A DNA stretch of 64,000 bases from Geomonas sp. Red32 (GTDB lineage Bacteria > Desulfobacterota > Desulfuromonadia > Geobacterales > Geobacteraceae): positions 868,001-932,000 of the forward strand of contig NZ_JAKLOY010000001.1 in assembly GCF_023652955.1 (NCBI RefSeq), in the 5' to 3' direction. Below the pieces are notes generated by a model. That model was not told the origin of the DNA, made no database searches, and was given only the letters and a program-made list of their open reading frames with translations. The translations under genes and the position numbers were made by a program. Shown here piece by piece: positions 45,533 to 55,147 of this stretch; positions within the stretch are counted from its first letter, which is position 1; each line of letters starts with the position of its first letter.

Positions 45533-48190
45533 ATGTTTGGATTTAATCATGACAAAGTTCGTCGCTTAGCCTTGGCGGTCTCGCTGGCCGCCCTGGCCTG
45601 TCTCAATGGGGGGAGGGCTTTCGCCTCCTCCACGTGCTCCGACTGTCACAACATGCCACCCCTCGACGCGGCGTATCGTAACCTCACCAGCGGCGGGTTC
45701 GTCGGGAGCCACAGTACCCACAACCCCGCCGTCGCCACCGCTACCAGCTGCGAGCCCTGCCACACCGGTGCAAGCAGCTACCTCACCGGCCACCGCGACG
45801 GTGTGATCCAGATCTCCTCCAACCTCAACGCCTCCCCGGTAGCCGCCACCTACAGCAAGGGGACCTTCTTCAACCAGACCTCCATCCCGGTGATGGGGAG
45901 CTGCTCCAACGTCAACTGCCACTTCGAGGCGGTCACCCCGAGCTGGGGGAGCGCCAAGCTCACCTCCCCGACCGGGTGCGCTACCTGCCACGGCGCGCCC
46001 CCCTCGGACGGTAACCACCCGTCGATCATCGGCGCGGGCAAGAAGCACGGGGATTACTACGGGACCGGCACCGCCTCCTGCGTGAAGTGCCACTCCGACC
46101 ACACCCTGGAGGCCACCCCCTTCGCCCACGCGACGAGCGCAGGGAAGCGCGCCCTCATGGTCGGCTTCCTGAGCGCCCCCAACAGCGGCGGGGCCTACTC
46201 CGGGAACCTCGCCTACCCGGCCTATCTCCCGAGCCAGAACCCGCCCAGAAACGGGAGTTGCACGGCGCTCTACTGCCACAGTAACGGTGCAGGCGGGGCG
46301 GCCAAGGTCACCCCGGTCTGGGGGAGCACGCTGCCCGCCGACTGCTCCGGTTGCCACGACACCAAACGGACCACCACGGTGGCGACCACCCTCTCCGGGA
46401 AGCACGACCGCCACATGAACCCGGCCAACAACGCCCTGATCGGCATCAACAACGGGTTAAACTGCATCGACTGCCACGCGAAGACGGTGAGCTCCAACAC
46501 GGCGATCGGCACCACGAGCCGCCACGTTAACGGCCTGGTGGATTACTCCTCGGCCAGAGGGGGGGGGAGCGCCCACTACAACGCCGCCACCAAGAGCTGC
46601 TCCTCCGTCTACTGCCACTCCAACGGCAACCGGAGCTCGCTCGTCTACGTGAACCCGCCGGCCTGGAACTCGACCGCGACCCTTTCCTGCAACGGCTGCC
46701 ACGGCACGAGCTCGGCGCTGGGCGCTCCCGACTACGCAAGCGGCGGGACCGCCTCGGGCACCCCCAACAGCCACGCGAAGCACCTGGCAGGCGCCACCTC
46801 CACCACCGCCTGCGCCCCGTGCCACGCGAAGACGGTGAGCGCCACCAGCTCGCTCGCCTTCAAGGACTACACCGCGGGCAACTACCACTTGAACGGCAAG
46901 ACCGACGTGACCTTCCTCGCCTCCCGCGCGGGCGCCGGTGCAAGCTGGAACCAGGCCACCACCACCTGCTCGAGCATCTACTGCCACGGCGGGAACTCCA
47001 TCCAGTGGGGTGCTGCGGCCCCCAACTGCCAGGATTGCCACGGCGGCGGCGCCAACCCGTCGGTGGCCGACTTCTCCGGCACCTTCTGGAGCAACGGGAC
47101 CCTCTCCACCATCCAGATGACCGGGACCGGCTCCTGGGCCGACACCGGCCACGGCCGTCCGGCCGCCTCGGGGAACTACCCGGGGAGCGGCAACGCGGCG
47201 GCCAATTTCACCGGCATCGCCAACTACTGCGAGTGGTGCCACGACTCGACCATCTCCCACGGCACCGCCACCAACCCGTTCCGGCTCCGCAACTTCGCCG
47301 ATCCGACCTGGGGACTTAACGGCGCCTGCATGATCTGCCACGCCACCGGTTCGGCCGGGGTAACCGTCTCCGGGGTGACCAGGAACGGCTCCACTGCCAG
47401 CAAAGTCGGCTCCTTCCACTACGGCGCGAAGCACACCGCGCTTTTGGCAGGCGGCCAGTTCTGCTGGGACTGCCACGATCCGCACGGGGCAGGATCCACC
47501 AACCAGTTCATGATCCGCCAGTACCCGGCCCTTACCTCCGACACGGTGACCGGCGCACCCACCAGCCAGAGCGCGGTGGCGGTCGTCTTCGCCCTGTCGG
47601 CCACCCCGACCGGCACCGACTACGCGAAGAGCACCGCTCCCTTCAACGGGATCTGCAACGTCTGCCACACCACCACCAGCCACTACACCACCACGGCGGG
47701 GGATTCCCACAACGCGGGGCTGCGCTGCACGAGCTGCCACAACCATACCGGCGACGCCGCTACCACCGCCTTCAAGCCGACCAACAACTGCGACAGCTGC
47801 CACGGCTACCCGCCGGCCCCGACCGGCTTCGTTGGGACCCACGGCAACTACTCGAGCGCCCGCAACGAGGACTACCTGGGCGGCGCCGGTGCCCACCTGA
47901 TCGCGGCCCACATCAACCCGAACGCCAAGCCGTCCGACGGCTGGGCCAACTGCGCGGTCTGCCACAGCCACGGCTCGCTCTCCCCGGCCACCCACACCAT
48001 GGTGACCCCGGTAAGCCCGAGCAAGATCACCGTGGACGTCAGCGACCGTCTCCGCTTCAACCCGGGGCTCCATACCGGACCGCAGTGGTACAACGGCGTG
48101 CTGGTGGACGGCGGCGCCAACGCGACCGGCAGCTGCCTCAACGTGGCCTGCCACTTCAAGGCCTCCAAGAAGTGGAGCACCGAGAAGTAA
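45533..48190 (+). CDS. giant multiheme c-type cytochrome (16 CXXCH plus 5 CX4CH)
   Basis: 885 residues with a signal peptide ending GRAFAS. I count 16 CXXCH and five CX4CH sites (CSNVNCH, CTALYCH, CSSVYCH, CSSIYCH, CLNVACH), up to 21 haems. The repeated unit CSNVNCHFEAVTPSWG...CATCHGAPPSDGNHP is the Geobacter CX4CH...CXXCH domain. Residues up to about 700 are closely similar to the next gene, and the last 130 match the C terminus of the previous gene. It lies 59 bp after the previous stop, with AGGA shortly before the ATG. Exported electron carrier, inferred. Confidence 0.92.
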   Translation: MFGFNHDKVRRLALAVSLAALACLNGGRAFASSTCSDCHNMPPLDAAYRNLTSGGFVGSHSTHNPAVATATSCEPCHTGASSYLTGHRDGVIQISSNLNASPVAATYSKGTFFNQTSIPVMGSCSNVNCHFEAVTPSWGSAKLTSPTGCATCHGAPPSDGNHPSIIGAGKKHGDYYGTGTASCVKCHSDHTLEATPFAHATSAGKRALMVGFLSAPNSGGAYSGNLAYPAYLPSQNPPRNGSCTALYCHSNGAGGAAKVTPVWGSTLPADCSGCHDTKRTTTVATTLSGKHDRHMNPANNALIGINNGLNCIDCHAKTVSSNTAIGTTSRHVNGLVDYSSARGGGSAHYNAATKSCSSVYCHSNGNRSSLVYVNPPAWNSTATLSCNGCHGTSSALGAPDYASGGTASGTPNSHAKHLAGATSTTACAPCHAKTVSATSSLAFKDYTAGNYHLNGKTDVTFLASRAGAGASWNQATTTCSSIYCHGGNSIQWGAAAPNCQDCHGGGANPSVADFSGTFWSNGTLSTIQMTGTGSWADTGHGRPAASGNYPGSGNAAANFTGIANYCEWCHDSTISHGTATNPFRLRNFADPTWGLNGACMICHATGSAGVTVSGVTRNGSTASKVGSFHYGAKHTALLAGGQFCWDCHDPHGAGSTNQFMIRQYPALTSDTVTGAPTSQSAVAVVFALSATPTGTDYAKSTAPFNGICNVCHTTTSHYTTTAGDSHNAGLRCTSCHNHTGDAATTAFKPTNNCDSCHGYPPAPTGFVGTHGNYSSARNEDYLGGAGAHLIAAHINPNAKPSDGWANCAVCHSHGSLSPATHTMVTPVSPSKITVDVSDRLRFNPGLHTGPQWYNGVLVDGGANATGSCLNVACHFKASKKWSTEK

Positions 48191-48338
48191 CCTGACCAGG
48201 GGGCTGCTCCGGCAGCCCCCTCTTCCCGCTTTTCCCACCGCCGGTGGGGGCGCCGGAGACGGCGCGGCAGACAGAGATTGGATTGGATACGGGAACCTCC
48301 GCGAACCGGACCCCGAAATGAAAAGGAAGGAGTGTCGC

Positions 48339-51300
48339 ATGACGACGGCGAAACTGAGGGATTATGCAGAGAGGCACTGGGTTACGGTTCTGCCGGCCCT
48401 GCTGGTCATGGTGCTGGCCGCCTCGGGAGCGCAGGGCGCCACCTGCTCGGACTGCCACGGGATGCCCCCGATCGACGCCGCCTACCGCAACGTCACGAGC
48501 GGTGGCTTCAAGGGGAGCCATATGACCCACAACCCGGCCAGCGCGGCCGCCTCGAACTGCGAGCCGTGCCACACCGGGGCGAGCAGCTACGCGGTCGACC
48601 ATCGCGACGGGGTGATCAAGATCGCCTCCAACCTGAACAACTCGCCGGTGGCGGCGGTCTACAGCAAGGGGACCTTCTTCAACCAGACCTCGATCCCGGT
48701 GATGGGGAGCTGCTCGAACGTCAACTGCCACTTCGAGGCGGTGACGCCGGCCTGGGGGAACAGCCCGTTCACCTCCCCGGCCAGCTGCGGCGCCTGCCAC
48801 GGTGCGCCTCCTTCCGACGGCAACCATCCGGCCCTGACCGGGGCCGGCAAGAAACACGGCGACTACTACGGGACCGGGACCGCCTCCTGCGTGAAATGCC
48901 ACTCCGACCACACCGCCGAGGCAACCCCCTTCGCCCACGCCACGAGCGCCGGGAAGCGCTCCCTGGTGGTCGCCTTCACCAGCGCCCCCAACGCGGGAGG
49001 GAGCTACTCCGGGAACGTCGCCTACCCCAACTACCTCCCGAGCCAGAATCCCACCCGCAACGGGAGCTGCAGCTCGCTCTACTGCCACAGCAACGGTGCC
49101 GGCGGCGCTCCCGTCACCGTCCCGGTCTGGGGAAGCACGCTGGCCGCCGACTGCACCGGCTGCCACGGCAACGACTCCACCTCCGCCTCGGCGATCGCCA
49201 GCGGCAAGCATACGGCCCACATCAACAACGCGGCCGTCTTCGGCACCGGCAACAACTTCGGCTGCGTCGAGTGCCACGCCAAGACCGTCTCGGGCAACCG
49301 GGCGGTCGCCACCATGGCCAACCACGTGAACGGCATGGTGGACTACTCCGGCGCCCGCGCCGGGGGGAGCGCACGCTACTCGGCCACCACCAAGGTCTGC
49401 TCGAACATCTACTGCCACTCCAACGGCAACGCGGCCTCCCTCGTCTACGTGGCGCCTCCGGCCTGGAATTCCACCGGCACGCTCGCCTGCAACGGTTGCC
49501 ACGGGACCAGCAACGCCACCACCGGCGCCCCCGACTACACGAACGGCGGGGCCGGGACCACCACCGCCAACAGCCACGCCAAGCACGTCTCCGGCGCCAC
49601 CGACACCACCATCTGCGCGACCTGCCACCAGCGGACCGCCAGCGCCACCGTGGGCGGCCGGTTCAAGGACTACTCCGCCTCGCTCCACCACCTGAACCGG
49701 ACCCCCAACGTCTACTTCGACAGCACCAAGGCCGGCACGACTGCCACCTGGACCCAGGCGAGCACCACCTGCTCCAACGTCGCCTGCCACGGCGGCAGCG
49801 GGAGCAGCGTCACCTGGGGCTCCACCCTCAACTGCCAGGACTGCCACGGCAACGGCGCCTCCGCCTCGGTGGCCGACTTCGGCGCCACCTTCTGGAACAA
49901 CGGGACCATGTCGAAGTTCCAGCTGACCGGCACCGGCTCCTTCGCCGACACCGGCCACGGCCGTCCGACCGCCTCGGGGAACTACCCGGGGAGCGCCAAC
50001 CCGCCGGCCAACTTCGCCGGGATCACCAACTACTGCGAGTGGTGCCACGACTCGACCATCGGCCACAACGTCTCCACCAACCCGTTCCGGCTCAGGAACT
50101 GGGCCGACGCCACCTGGGGGAAAAACGGCAACTGCATGCTCTGCCATGCAACCGCTTCCGCCGGGGTCACCGTGGGGGGACAGCTTAGAAACGGCACCAA
50201 GAAGGTCGGTTCCTACCACTACGGGGCCAAGCACTCGACCTCGCTCTCCGGCGGCCAGTTCTGCTGGGACTGCCACGACGCACACGGGACCGGCACCACC
50301 AACCAGTACATGATGCGCCCCTACCCCGCGCTGGCCTCGGATCCCACTACCGGGGCCCTCACCAGCCTGAGCGCCACCGCGGCGGTTTTCACCCTGTCGG
50401 CCACCCCGACCGGCACCGATTTCGCCAAGAGTGCGGCCCCCTTCAACGGGATCTGCAACGTCTGCCATACCACCACCAGTCACTACACGATCGCGGCCGG
50501 GGACGGGCATAACTCGGGGACGGTCTGCACCTCCTGCCACCTCCATACCACCTCCACGGCGGCCACCGGCTTCACCCCGACCGGCGGCGACTGCACCACC
50601 TGCCACGCCTCGCAGCAGGGAACCGGCACCCGCCAAGTGGTGGGGACCGACACCGTGCTCGCCTCGCACCACATCAAGGTCGGGACCACGCTCAATCCCG
50701 CCTCCTGCACGGTCTGCCACGAGCAGGCGGTGTTCGGCCACCAGGTGGCGGGCGACGTCGCGGTCGGCATGTTCAACCAGGACACCGGGGCGGCCCTCAC
50801 CTACGACGGCACCACCGCCACCGCCTCCAACCTGGAGACCTCCTGCAACAGCTGCCACGACGCCAACGGCGCCTCGCGGCTGGGGGCCAACGCCATGAAG
50901 CCGTTCGCCGACTCCGGCGACAACACCGCGCCCCCCTTCATCGACTGGTCGACCGGCAAACAGGCCCACAGCGCCCAGATGGCCTGCTTCAACTGCCACG
51001 GCAACTCAGCCGGGGTGGCGGGGAACACCCTCAACCCGACCTACAACGCGCACGGCTCGGCCACCGCCAAGATGCTCCAGCATCCCTACTCGGCCACCGA
51101 CACCATGACGACGACCACCAACTTCTGCTACAACTGCCACGGCACCACCACGGCGGGGGGAGTAGTATCGCCCTCCATCCAGGCAGCCGTCAACCTCTCG
51201 ACCACCATCGGCCACAAGAGCGCCAACTGCTCGGCCTGCCACGACCAGCACTCGGCCAAGCCCGGCACCCACGTCATCGGACCGAGCTCCCCGATCGCGC

Positions 51301-52172
51301 CGGTGTTGAACGGCGTAACCGGGGTGGGAAGCTGGCCGGCCACCAGCCCGGCCATCGCCACCACCTGGAACGGCACCGGCACCCTGGCGGTCACCTACAG
51401 CGCGAAACCCGCCGCCACCAACGAGTTCGAGATCTGCTTCAAGTGCCACGCCGGGAGCGTCCCGGCCCCCACCGGCTACACCACCGGGGCGCTGCGGATG
51501 ACCGACCTCGGGCTCGAATTCAACCCCAACAACAAGTCGGGGCACCCGGTGGTGGCGAGCCTCAACAACTACGCCGGGAGCACGGCGCCCAAGGCGCTCC
51601 TCTCCACCGACATGGTCGCCCCCTGGACCGCCATCGGCACCCAGACCATGACCTGCTCCGACTGCCACGGCTACAACGGGACCGGCGCAATGGGGCCGCA
51701 CGGCTCCACCGTCAAGTGGATGCTGACCGGCACCAACCAGGCCTGGCCGTTCACCACCGTGGCGGGGAACGGCACCAGCTCGGGGACCCCCTGGATGCTC
51801 GGGACCGCCTCCACCGGCACCGCTCCCAACAAGCTCTTCTGCCTCAACTGCCACAAGGTGGTCGGCACCAACGGCGTCCACCAGGCGGTGGCCACCTCCG
51901 GCGAGCACACGAGCTGGGCCTCCACCGCCCGGGCCGCCTGCGTCTCCTGCCACATCAGGATCCCCCACGGCGGCAAGGTCTCCCGCCTGATGCGTCCCGG
52001 CACCGCCGCGGTGCTCGGCCGCTACGCCCCGGACGGTAACGGCAACGAGGTCGGCACCTCCACCACCCAGGTGATCAGCAAGTTCACCAAGGGGACCCAG
52101 ACCTCCAACCGCCGCGGCTCCTGGAGCTCGGTCGGCTGCACCGAACACACCGGCGGCACCGAGACCTGGTAG
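48339..52172 (+). CDS. giant multiheme c-type cytochrome (24 CXXCH plus 4 CX4CH)
   Basis: 1277 residues from ATG 48339, which has AAGGAG 7 nt upstream (an in-frame ATG at 48318 lacks a site). The signal peptide ends SGAQGA. I count 24 CXXCH and four CX4CH motifs (CSNVNCH, CSSLYCH, CSNIYCH, CSNVACH), up to 28 haems. The first 700 or so residues parallel the preceding gene almost motif for motif. The C-terminal 500 residues are different, with ten further CXXCH sites (CTTCHASQ, CTVCHEQAV, CSACHDQHSAK, CFKCHAGS, CLNCHKVV). It ends in a non-haem tail with one lone Cys (VGCTEHTGG). A terminator follows. Confidence 0.92.
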   Translation: MTTAKLRDYAERHWVTVLPALLVMVLAASGAQGATCSDCHGMPPIDAAYRNVTSGGFKGSHMTHNPASAAASNCEPCHTGASSYAVDHRDGVIKIASNLNNSPVAAVYSKGTFFNQTSIPVMGSCSNVNCHFEAVTPAWGNSPFTSPASCGACHGAPPSDGNHPALTGAGKKHGDYYGTGTASCVKCHSDHTAEATPFAHATSAGKRSLVVAFTSAPNAGGSYSGNVAYPNYLPSQNPTRNGSCSSLYCHSNGAGGAPVTVPVWGSTLAADCTGCHGNDSTSASAIASGKHTAHINNAAVFGTGNNFGCVECHAKTVSGNRAVATMANHVNGMVDYSGARAGGSARYSATTKVCSNIYCHSNGNAASLVYVAPPAWNSTGTLACNGCHGTSNATTGAPDYTNGGAGTTTANSHAKHVSGATDTTICATCHQRTASATVGGRFKDYSASLHHLNRTPNVYFDSTKAGTTATWTQASTTCSNVACHGGSGSSVTWGSTLNCQDCHGNGASASVADFGATFWNNGTMSKFQLTGTGSFADTGHGRPTASGNYPGSANPPANFAGITNYCEWCHDSTIGHNVSTNPFRLRNWADATWGKNGNCMLCHATASAGVTVGGQLRNGTKKVGSYHYGAKHSTSLSGGQFCWDCHDAHGTGTTNQYMMRPYPALASDPTTGALTSLSATAAVFTLSATPTGTDFAKSAAPFNGICNVCHTTTSHYTIAAGDGHNSGTVCTSCHLHTTSTAATGFTPTGGDCTTCHASQQGTGTRQVVGTDTVLASHHIKVGTTLNPASCTVCHEQAVFGHQVAGDVAVGMFNQDTGAALTYDGTTATASNLETSCNSCHDANGASRLGANAMKPFADSGDNTAPPFIDWSTGKQAHSAQMACFNCHGNSAGVAGNTLNPTYNAHGSATAKMLQHPYSATDTMTTTTNFCYNCHGTTTAGGVVSPSIQAAVNLSTTIGHKSANCSACHDQHSAKPGTHVIGPSSPIAPVLNGVTGVGSWPATSPAIATTWNGTGTLAVTYSAKPAATNEFEICFKCHAGSVPAPTGYTTGALRMTDLGLEFNPNNKSGHPVVASLNNYAGSTAPKALLSTDMVAPWTAIGTQTMTCSDCHGYNGTGAMGPHGSTVKWMLTGTNQAWPFTTVAGNGTSSGTPWMLGTASTGTAPNKLFCLNCHKVVGTNGVHQAVATSGEHTSWASTARAACVSCHIRIPHGGKVSRLMRPGTAAVLGRYAPDGNGNEVGTSTTQVISKFTKGTQTSNRRGSWSSVGCTEHTGGTETW

Positions 52173-52191
52173 CCGTCACTACCTCCACCTT

Positions 52192-52227
52192 AAAAGGGGC
52201 AGGGCCTTCAGGCCCTGCCCCTTTTTT
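52192..52227 (+). terminator. intrinsic terminator after the cytochrome cluster
   Basis: AAGGGGCAGGGCC-TTCA-GGCCCTGCCCC followed by TTTTTT; perfect stem of 11 bp or more. Confidence 0.92.
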
Positions 52228-52243
52228 CTACCTCTTACCCCCC

Positions 52244-52272
52244 TTGACAATCTCCCTCGCAGGTATTAATTT
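52244..52272 (+). promoter_or_regulatory. sigma-70 promoter for the pirin gene
   Basis: Perfect TTGACA at 52244-52249, a 17 bp spacer and TAATTT at 52267-52272. Confidence 0.5.
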
Positions 52273-52341
52273 AACATTAAATCATCTGACGTCAATCGGC
52301 ATTGACGATTGGCGCGCCCCAAAGGGGCGAGGAGAGACATC

Positions 52342-53040
52342 ATGGTACGCATCCGCAAGGCAAGCCAGCGCGGCCATGCCGATCACGGCTGGCTGAACAC
52401 CTATCACACCTTTTCGTTCGCCGACTACTACGACCCCGCCCACATGGGGTTCAGGGCCCTGAGGGTCATCAACGAGGACCGGGTGCAACCCGCCATGGGC
52501 TTCCCGACCCATCCGCACCGCGACATGGAGATCATTTCCTACGTGCTGGAGGGCGCCCTGGAGCATCGGGACTCCATGGACAACGGCTCCACCATCCGCC
52601 CCGGCGAAGTGCAGCAGATGACCGCGGGGACCGGGATCACCCACAGTGAGTTCAACCACTCGGCGAGCGAGGGGCTGCACTTTCTCCAGATCTGGATCCT
52701 CCCGGCCCACAACGGGCTAACCCCGGGATACCAGCAGAAGTACTTCGCTCCCGATGAGAAGCGAGGGTGCCTGAGGCTGATCGCGTCGCCGGACGGGAGA
52801 GAGGGATCGGTCACCATCCACCAGGATGCCCACCTTTTCGCCTCTTTATTGGAAAAAGGGGAGAGGGTCAGCCATTCACTGCACCCCGGGCGCCACGCCT
52901 GGCTCCAGATAGTGAGGGGCGAAGTCACCCTGAACGGCCAGCAGCTCGCAGCCGGGGACGGCGCCGCCATAAGCGACGAGCCGACGGTGGCTCTGGAGGG
53001 GCTAACGAGCGCCGAGCTGCTCCTTTTCGACCTGGCTTGA
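52342..53040 (+). CDS. pirin-family bicupin protein
   Basis: 232 residues from ATG 52342 (GAGGAG upstream). The N-terminal cupin has the metal-ligand pattern THPHRDMEIISYVLEGALEHRDS and GTGITHSEFNHS, typical of pirins and quercetin 2,3-dioxygenase-like proteins such as YhaK. The C-terminal cupin is degenerate. Soluble cytoplasmic. Family members are redox- or stress-linked, and the substrate is unknown. It is flanked by a terminator upstream and a 135 bp gap downstream. Confidence 0.87.
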   Translation: MVRIRKASQRGHADHGWLNTYHTFSFADYYDPAHMGFRALRVINEDRVQPAMGFPTHPHRDMEIISYVLEGALEHRDSMDNGSTIRPGEVQQMTAGTGITHSEFNHSASEGLHFLQIWILPAHNGLTPGYQQKYFAPDEKRGCLRLIASPDGREGSVTIHQDAHLFASLLEKGERVSHSLHPGRHAWLQIVRGEVTLNGQQLAAGDGAAISDEPTVALEGLTSAELLLFDLA

Positions 53041-53175
53041 CAGCTGAGGAACCGCCGAGGCGGGCCACTGGGTTTGTCAGCGCCGTTCAACATTTGAAGA
53101 CGCCAATGTTGAGGTATCCTGTTAGGGTATTCGATCCGTTTCGCCTGCTACTACACGCCTGCGGAGGTACCCTCG

Positions 53176-54042
53176 ATGGAAAGTTGGCTTACCCCGTTGT
53201 CCGCCTCGCTGCTGTACGTCGAAGACGATCCTTTGAGCAGAGAGCTCGTCTGCACCGCCCTGGCCCGCAAGTGGCCCGACCTGCAACTGGTGACTGCCGC
53301 AAATGGCGAAGAAGGGTTGAGGCTTTACCAGGATCAGCATTTTGACCTGGTGCTGACGGACATCTGCATGCCCATCATGGACGGGATCCAGATGGTCGAG
53401 AAGATCCTGGCCCTCGATCCCGACGCCAAGATCATCGCCGCCACCGCCATCAGCGACACCCACTTCATGCTCGACGCCATCCAGGCCGGGGTGAGCCGCT
53501 ATGTGCTGAAACCTTTCGACTTCAAGCTCCTCTTCGCCACCATCGGGGAGATCCTCTCCCAAGTCACCCTGGGACGCCGGCTGGAGCGGCAAAGCGGCCT
53601 GATCCGCCAGCTATCCCACGCGGTCGAGCAGGGACCGGGGATGGTGATCATCTCGGACGCGGCGGGAAACATCCAGTACGTCAATTCCCGCTTCTCGGCG
53701 GTCACCGGTTTCCAGCCGGGGGACGTCATCGGCCAGAACATGCGCGCCCGGCTGGCCGGGGACGCCGGCCCCGAATATGCCGATACCGTCTGGGGGGAGA
53801 TAAGCCAGGGAAAGGAATGGCGCGGGGAGCTGGTCAATCTGAAAAAGGGTGGGGAACGTTACTACGAGGAGGTCATCGTCTCGCCGCTGACCACGACGGG
53901 AGGGACCATTGCCAACTTCGTGGCCGTGATCGAGGACATCTCGGAGAGAAAGCGCGCCGAAGAAAAGATCCGCTCCCTGATAGAAGAACTGGAGCACCGG
54001 GTAAGGAGTACGCACGGGGGTCCGGAGATGCCCCGCGCTTGA
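53176..54042 (+). CDS. receiver-PAS protein without an output domain
   Basis: 288 residues. A receiver domain (about 12-130; LLYVEDDPLSRELV, LVLTDICMPIMDG with the acceptor Asp, and KPFDF) is joined to a PAS plus PAC domain (about 150-270; GNIQYVNSRFSAVTGFQPGDVIGQN, ENISERKR-like end). The PAC linker KIRSLIEELEHRV normally leads into a kinase or GGDEF domain. Here it stops 10 residues later (RSTHGGPEMPRA). A 13 bp inverted repeat brackets the 3' end, so the gene may be truncated. It could also be a genuine stand-alone sensor-regulator. Confidence 0.8.
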   Translation: MESWLTPLSASLLYVEDDPLSRELVCTALARKWPDLQLVTAANGEEGLRLYQDQHFDLVLTDICMPIMDGIQMVEKILALDPDAKIIAATAISDTHFMLDAIQAGVSRYVLKPFDFKLLFATIGEILSQVTLGRRLERQSGLIRQLSHAVEQGPGMVIISDAAGNIQYVNSRFSAVTGFQPGDVIGQNMRARLAGDAGPEYADTVWGEISQGKEWRGELVNLKKGGERYYEEVIVSPLTTTGGTIANFVAVIEDISERKRAEEKIRSLIEELEHRVRSTHGGPEMPRA

Positions 54043-54061
54043 CCTGAACCGGTGCTCCAGT
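53988..54061. repeat. 13 bp perfect inverted repeat bracketing a gene end
   Basis: ACTGGAGCACCGG at 53988-54000 and CCGGTGCTCCAGT at 54049-54061, 48 bp apart. The first lies in the last codons of the receiver-PAS gene, the second just after its stop. Confidence 0.65.
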
Positions 54062-54074
54062 GATCGTTTTTGCT

Positions 54075-54104
54075 AGCCTTCCGTCTCTCGTAGGAAGGCT
54101 TTTT
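54075..54104 (+). terminator. intrinsic terminator after the receiver-PAS gene
   Basis: AGCCTTCC (54075-54082) / GGAAGGCT (54093-54100) with a 10 nt loop, followed by TTTT. Confidence 0.8.
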
Positions 54105-54221
54105 GCTGGCCGTGACGCCGGGCTCCTCTTCCCTTCAGGGGAGGAGGAACGCCGCCGGAAGCCGGCCGTATGGGAGGGCGCGACCCTCGTTGGCTACCTG
54201 AAGTTGGTTACCTGAAGTTGG

Positions 54222-54425
54222 TTATTTTTTGCTGCTCTTGCCTTGGCCGGCCTGGCCCTGTTGTTTCTGTTTCAACTGCTCGCCCGGCTGCTGGATCTTC
54301 TCACCCTGCTGTTGTCCTTTCAGGTGAGTACCGCTCTGGACCTGCTCCTGGCCGGGGCGTTGCTGCTGTTGTTGCTGTTGCTGTTGTTTACCGGCACCGA
54401 ACTGCGAGCTTTTGCTTTTTTGCAT
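54222..54425 (-). CDS. small Gln-rich protein with a polyglutamine tract
   Basis: 67 residues from the ATG at 54425 (AGGAGG 6 nt upstream). About 24 residues are Gln, including nine in a row after FGAGK. The rest is Lys, Gly, Ser and Pro (GQEQVQSGTHLKGQQQGEKI). The tract is coded by mixed CAG and CAA codons. The protein is hydrophilic, without signal or membrane segment, and is likely disordered. It is at the end of a minus-strand group of stress-type genes. Family not recognised. Confidence 0.65.
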   Translation of the reverse strand: MQKSKSSQFGAGKQQQQQQQQQRPGQEQVQSGTHLKGQQQGEKIQQPGEQLKQKQQGQAGQGKSSKK

Positions 54426-54603
54426 GACTTCCTCCTTCGTGAGGGTCGCGCCAAGCAAACTGTTTCGTCCCCCCTGTCAGCGCCAGACCTTCAGGCGGGC
54501 CTGCCTCACCCCGCCGGCATGGAAAGGCACCGGTAGCGGTAGCTTCCCCCCTGCGGGGGTGGCAGCCGTTCCCGGTGCCTTTTTCTCGCGAAGACAACAC
54601 GCC

Positions 54604-55113
54604 CTACCCTTCCACCGGGGCGCCCCTGGACGGCTTGCGCCCCTCGCGTTTGCTGCGCATGAAGTTGACGGCGATCTCGACCATCTCGTTTTTCTCGAGC
54701 GCCTTGCGGGCCAGTTTGAACACCTCGCTCTCCTCTTCCTTGAGGTGATGCTCGACGATCTCGTGGAGGACTTTAAGCTTGGCCCCCCACCGCTCGTCAT
54801 CGACCGCCAGTCCCTTGAAGGTGCCGATCATGGTCTTGACGACCTCGTGCTCCTCGTAGGACTCAAGGACCTTCTCCCGGGCCTCCTCGTGCTTTTCAAG
54901 GGCGGTGTAGAAGAAGCGCTCCTCACCTTCCAGATGGAGGGAGATCTCCTCTTCCAGCTCGGCATACAGTTTCTGCAGCGATGCCGTGGCGTTGCGGCCG
55001 CTCTTCTCGATGCGGTCGAAGAGGTAGCGGGTCTTCTCATGGTCCTGTTTCAGCAGGTCGAGTATGTTCCTTTCTGAGCTCCCCTTCTCGCCGGTCTTTT
55101 CATGTGTGGGCAT
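54604..55113 (-). CDS. hemerythrin-like HHE domain protein
   Basis: 169 residues from the ATG at 55113 (AGGAG upstream). The four-helix pattern of HHE proteins is clear: LLKQDHEKTRYLFDRIEKSG, LYAELEEEISLHLEGEERFFYTALEKHEEA, ESYEEHEVVKTMI and HEIVEHHLKEEESEVFKLA. The His and Glu residues are placed to bind a non-haem diiron centre. Such proteins bind oxygen or act in metal and oxidative stress responses. It sits in a stress-gene cluster in the same orientation as its neighbours. Confidence 0.87.
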   Translation of the reverse strand: MPTHEKTGEKGSSERNILDLLKQDHEKTRYLFDRIEKSGRNATASLQKLYAELEEEISLHLEGEERFFYTALEKHEEAREKVLESYEEHEVVKTMIGTFKGLAVDDERWGAKLKVLHEIVEHHLKEEESEVFKLARKALEKNEMVEIAVNFMRSKREGRKPSRGAPVEG

Positions 55114-55147
55114 AGACGCGTCTCCTTTGAGGCCGTCGACCACCTGA

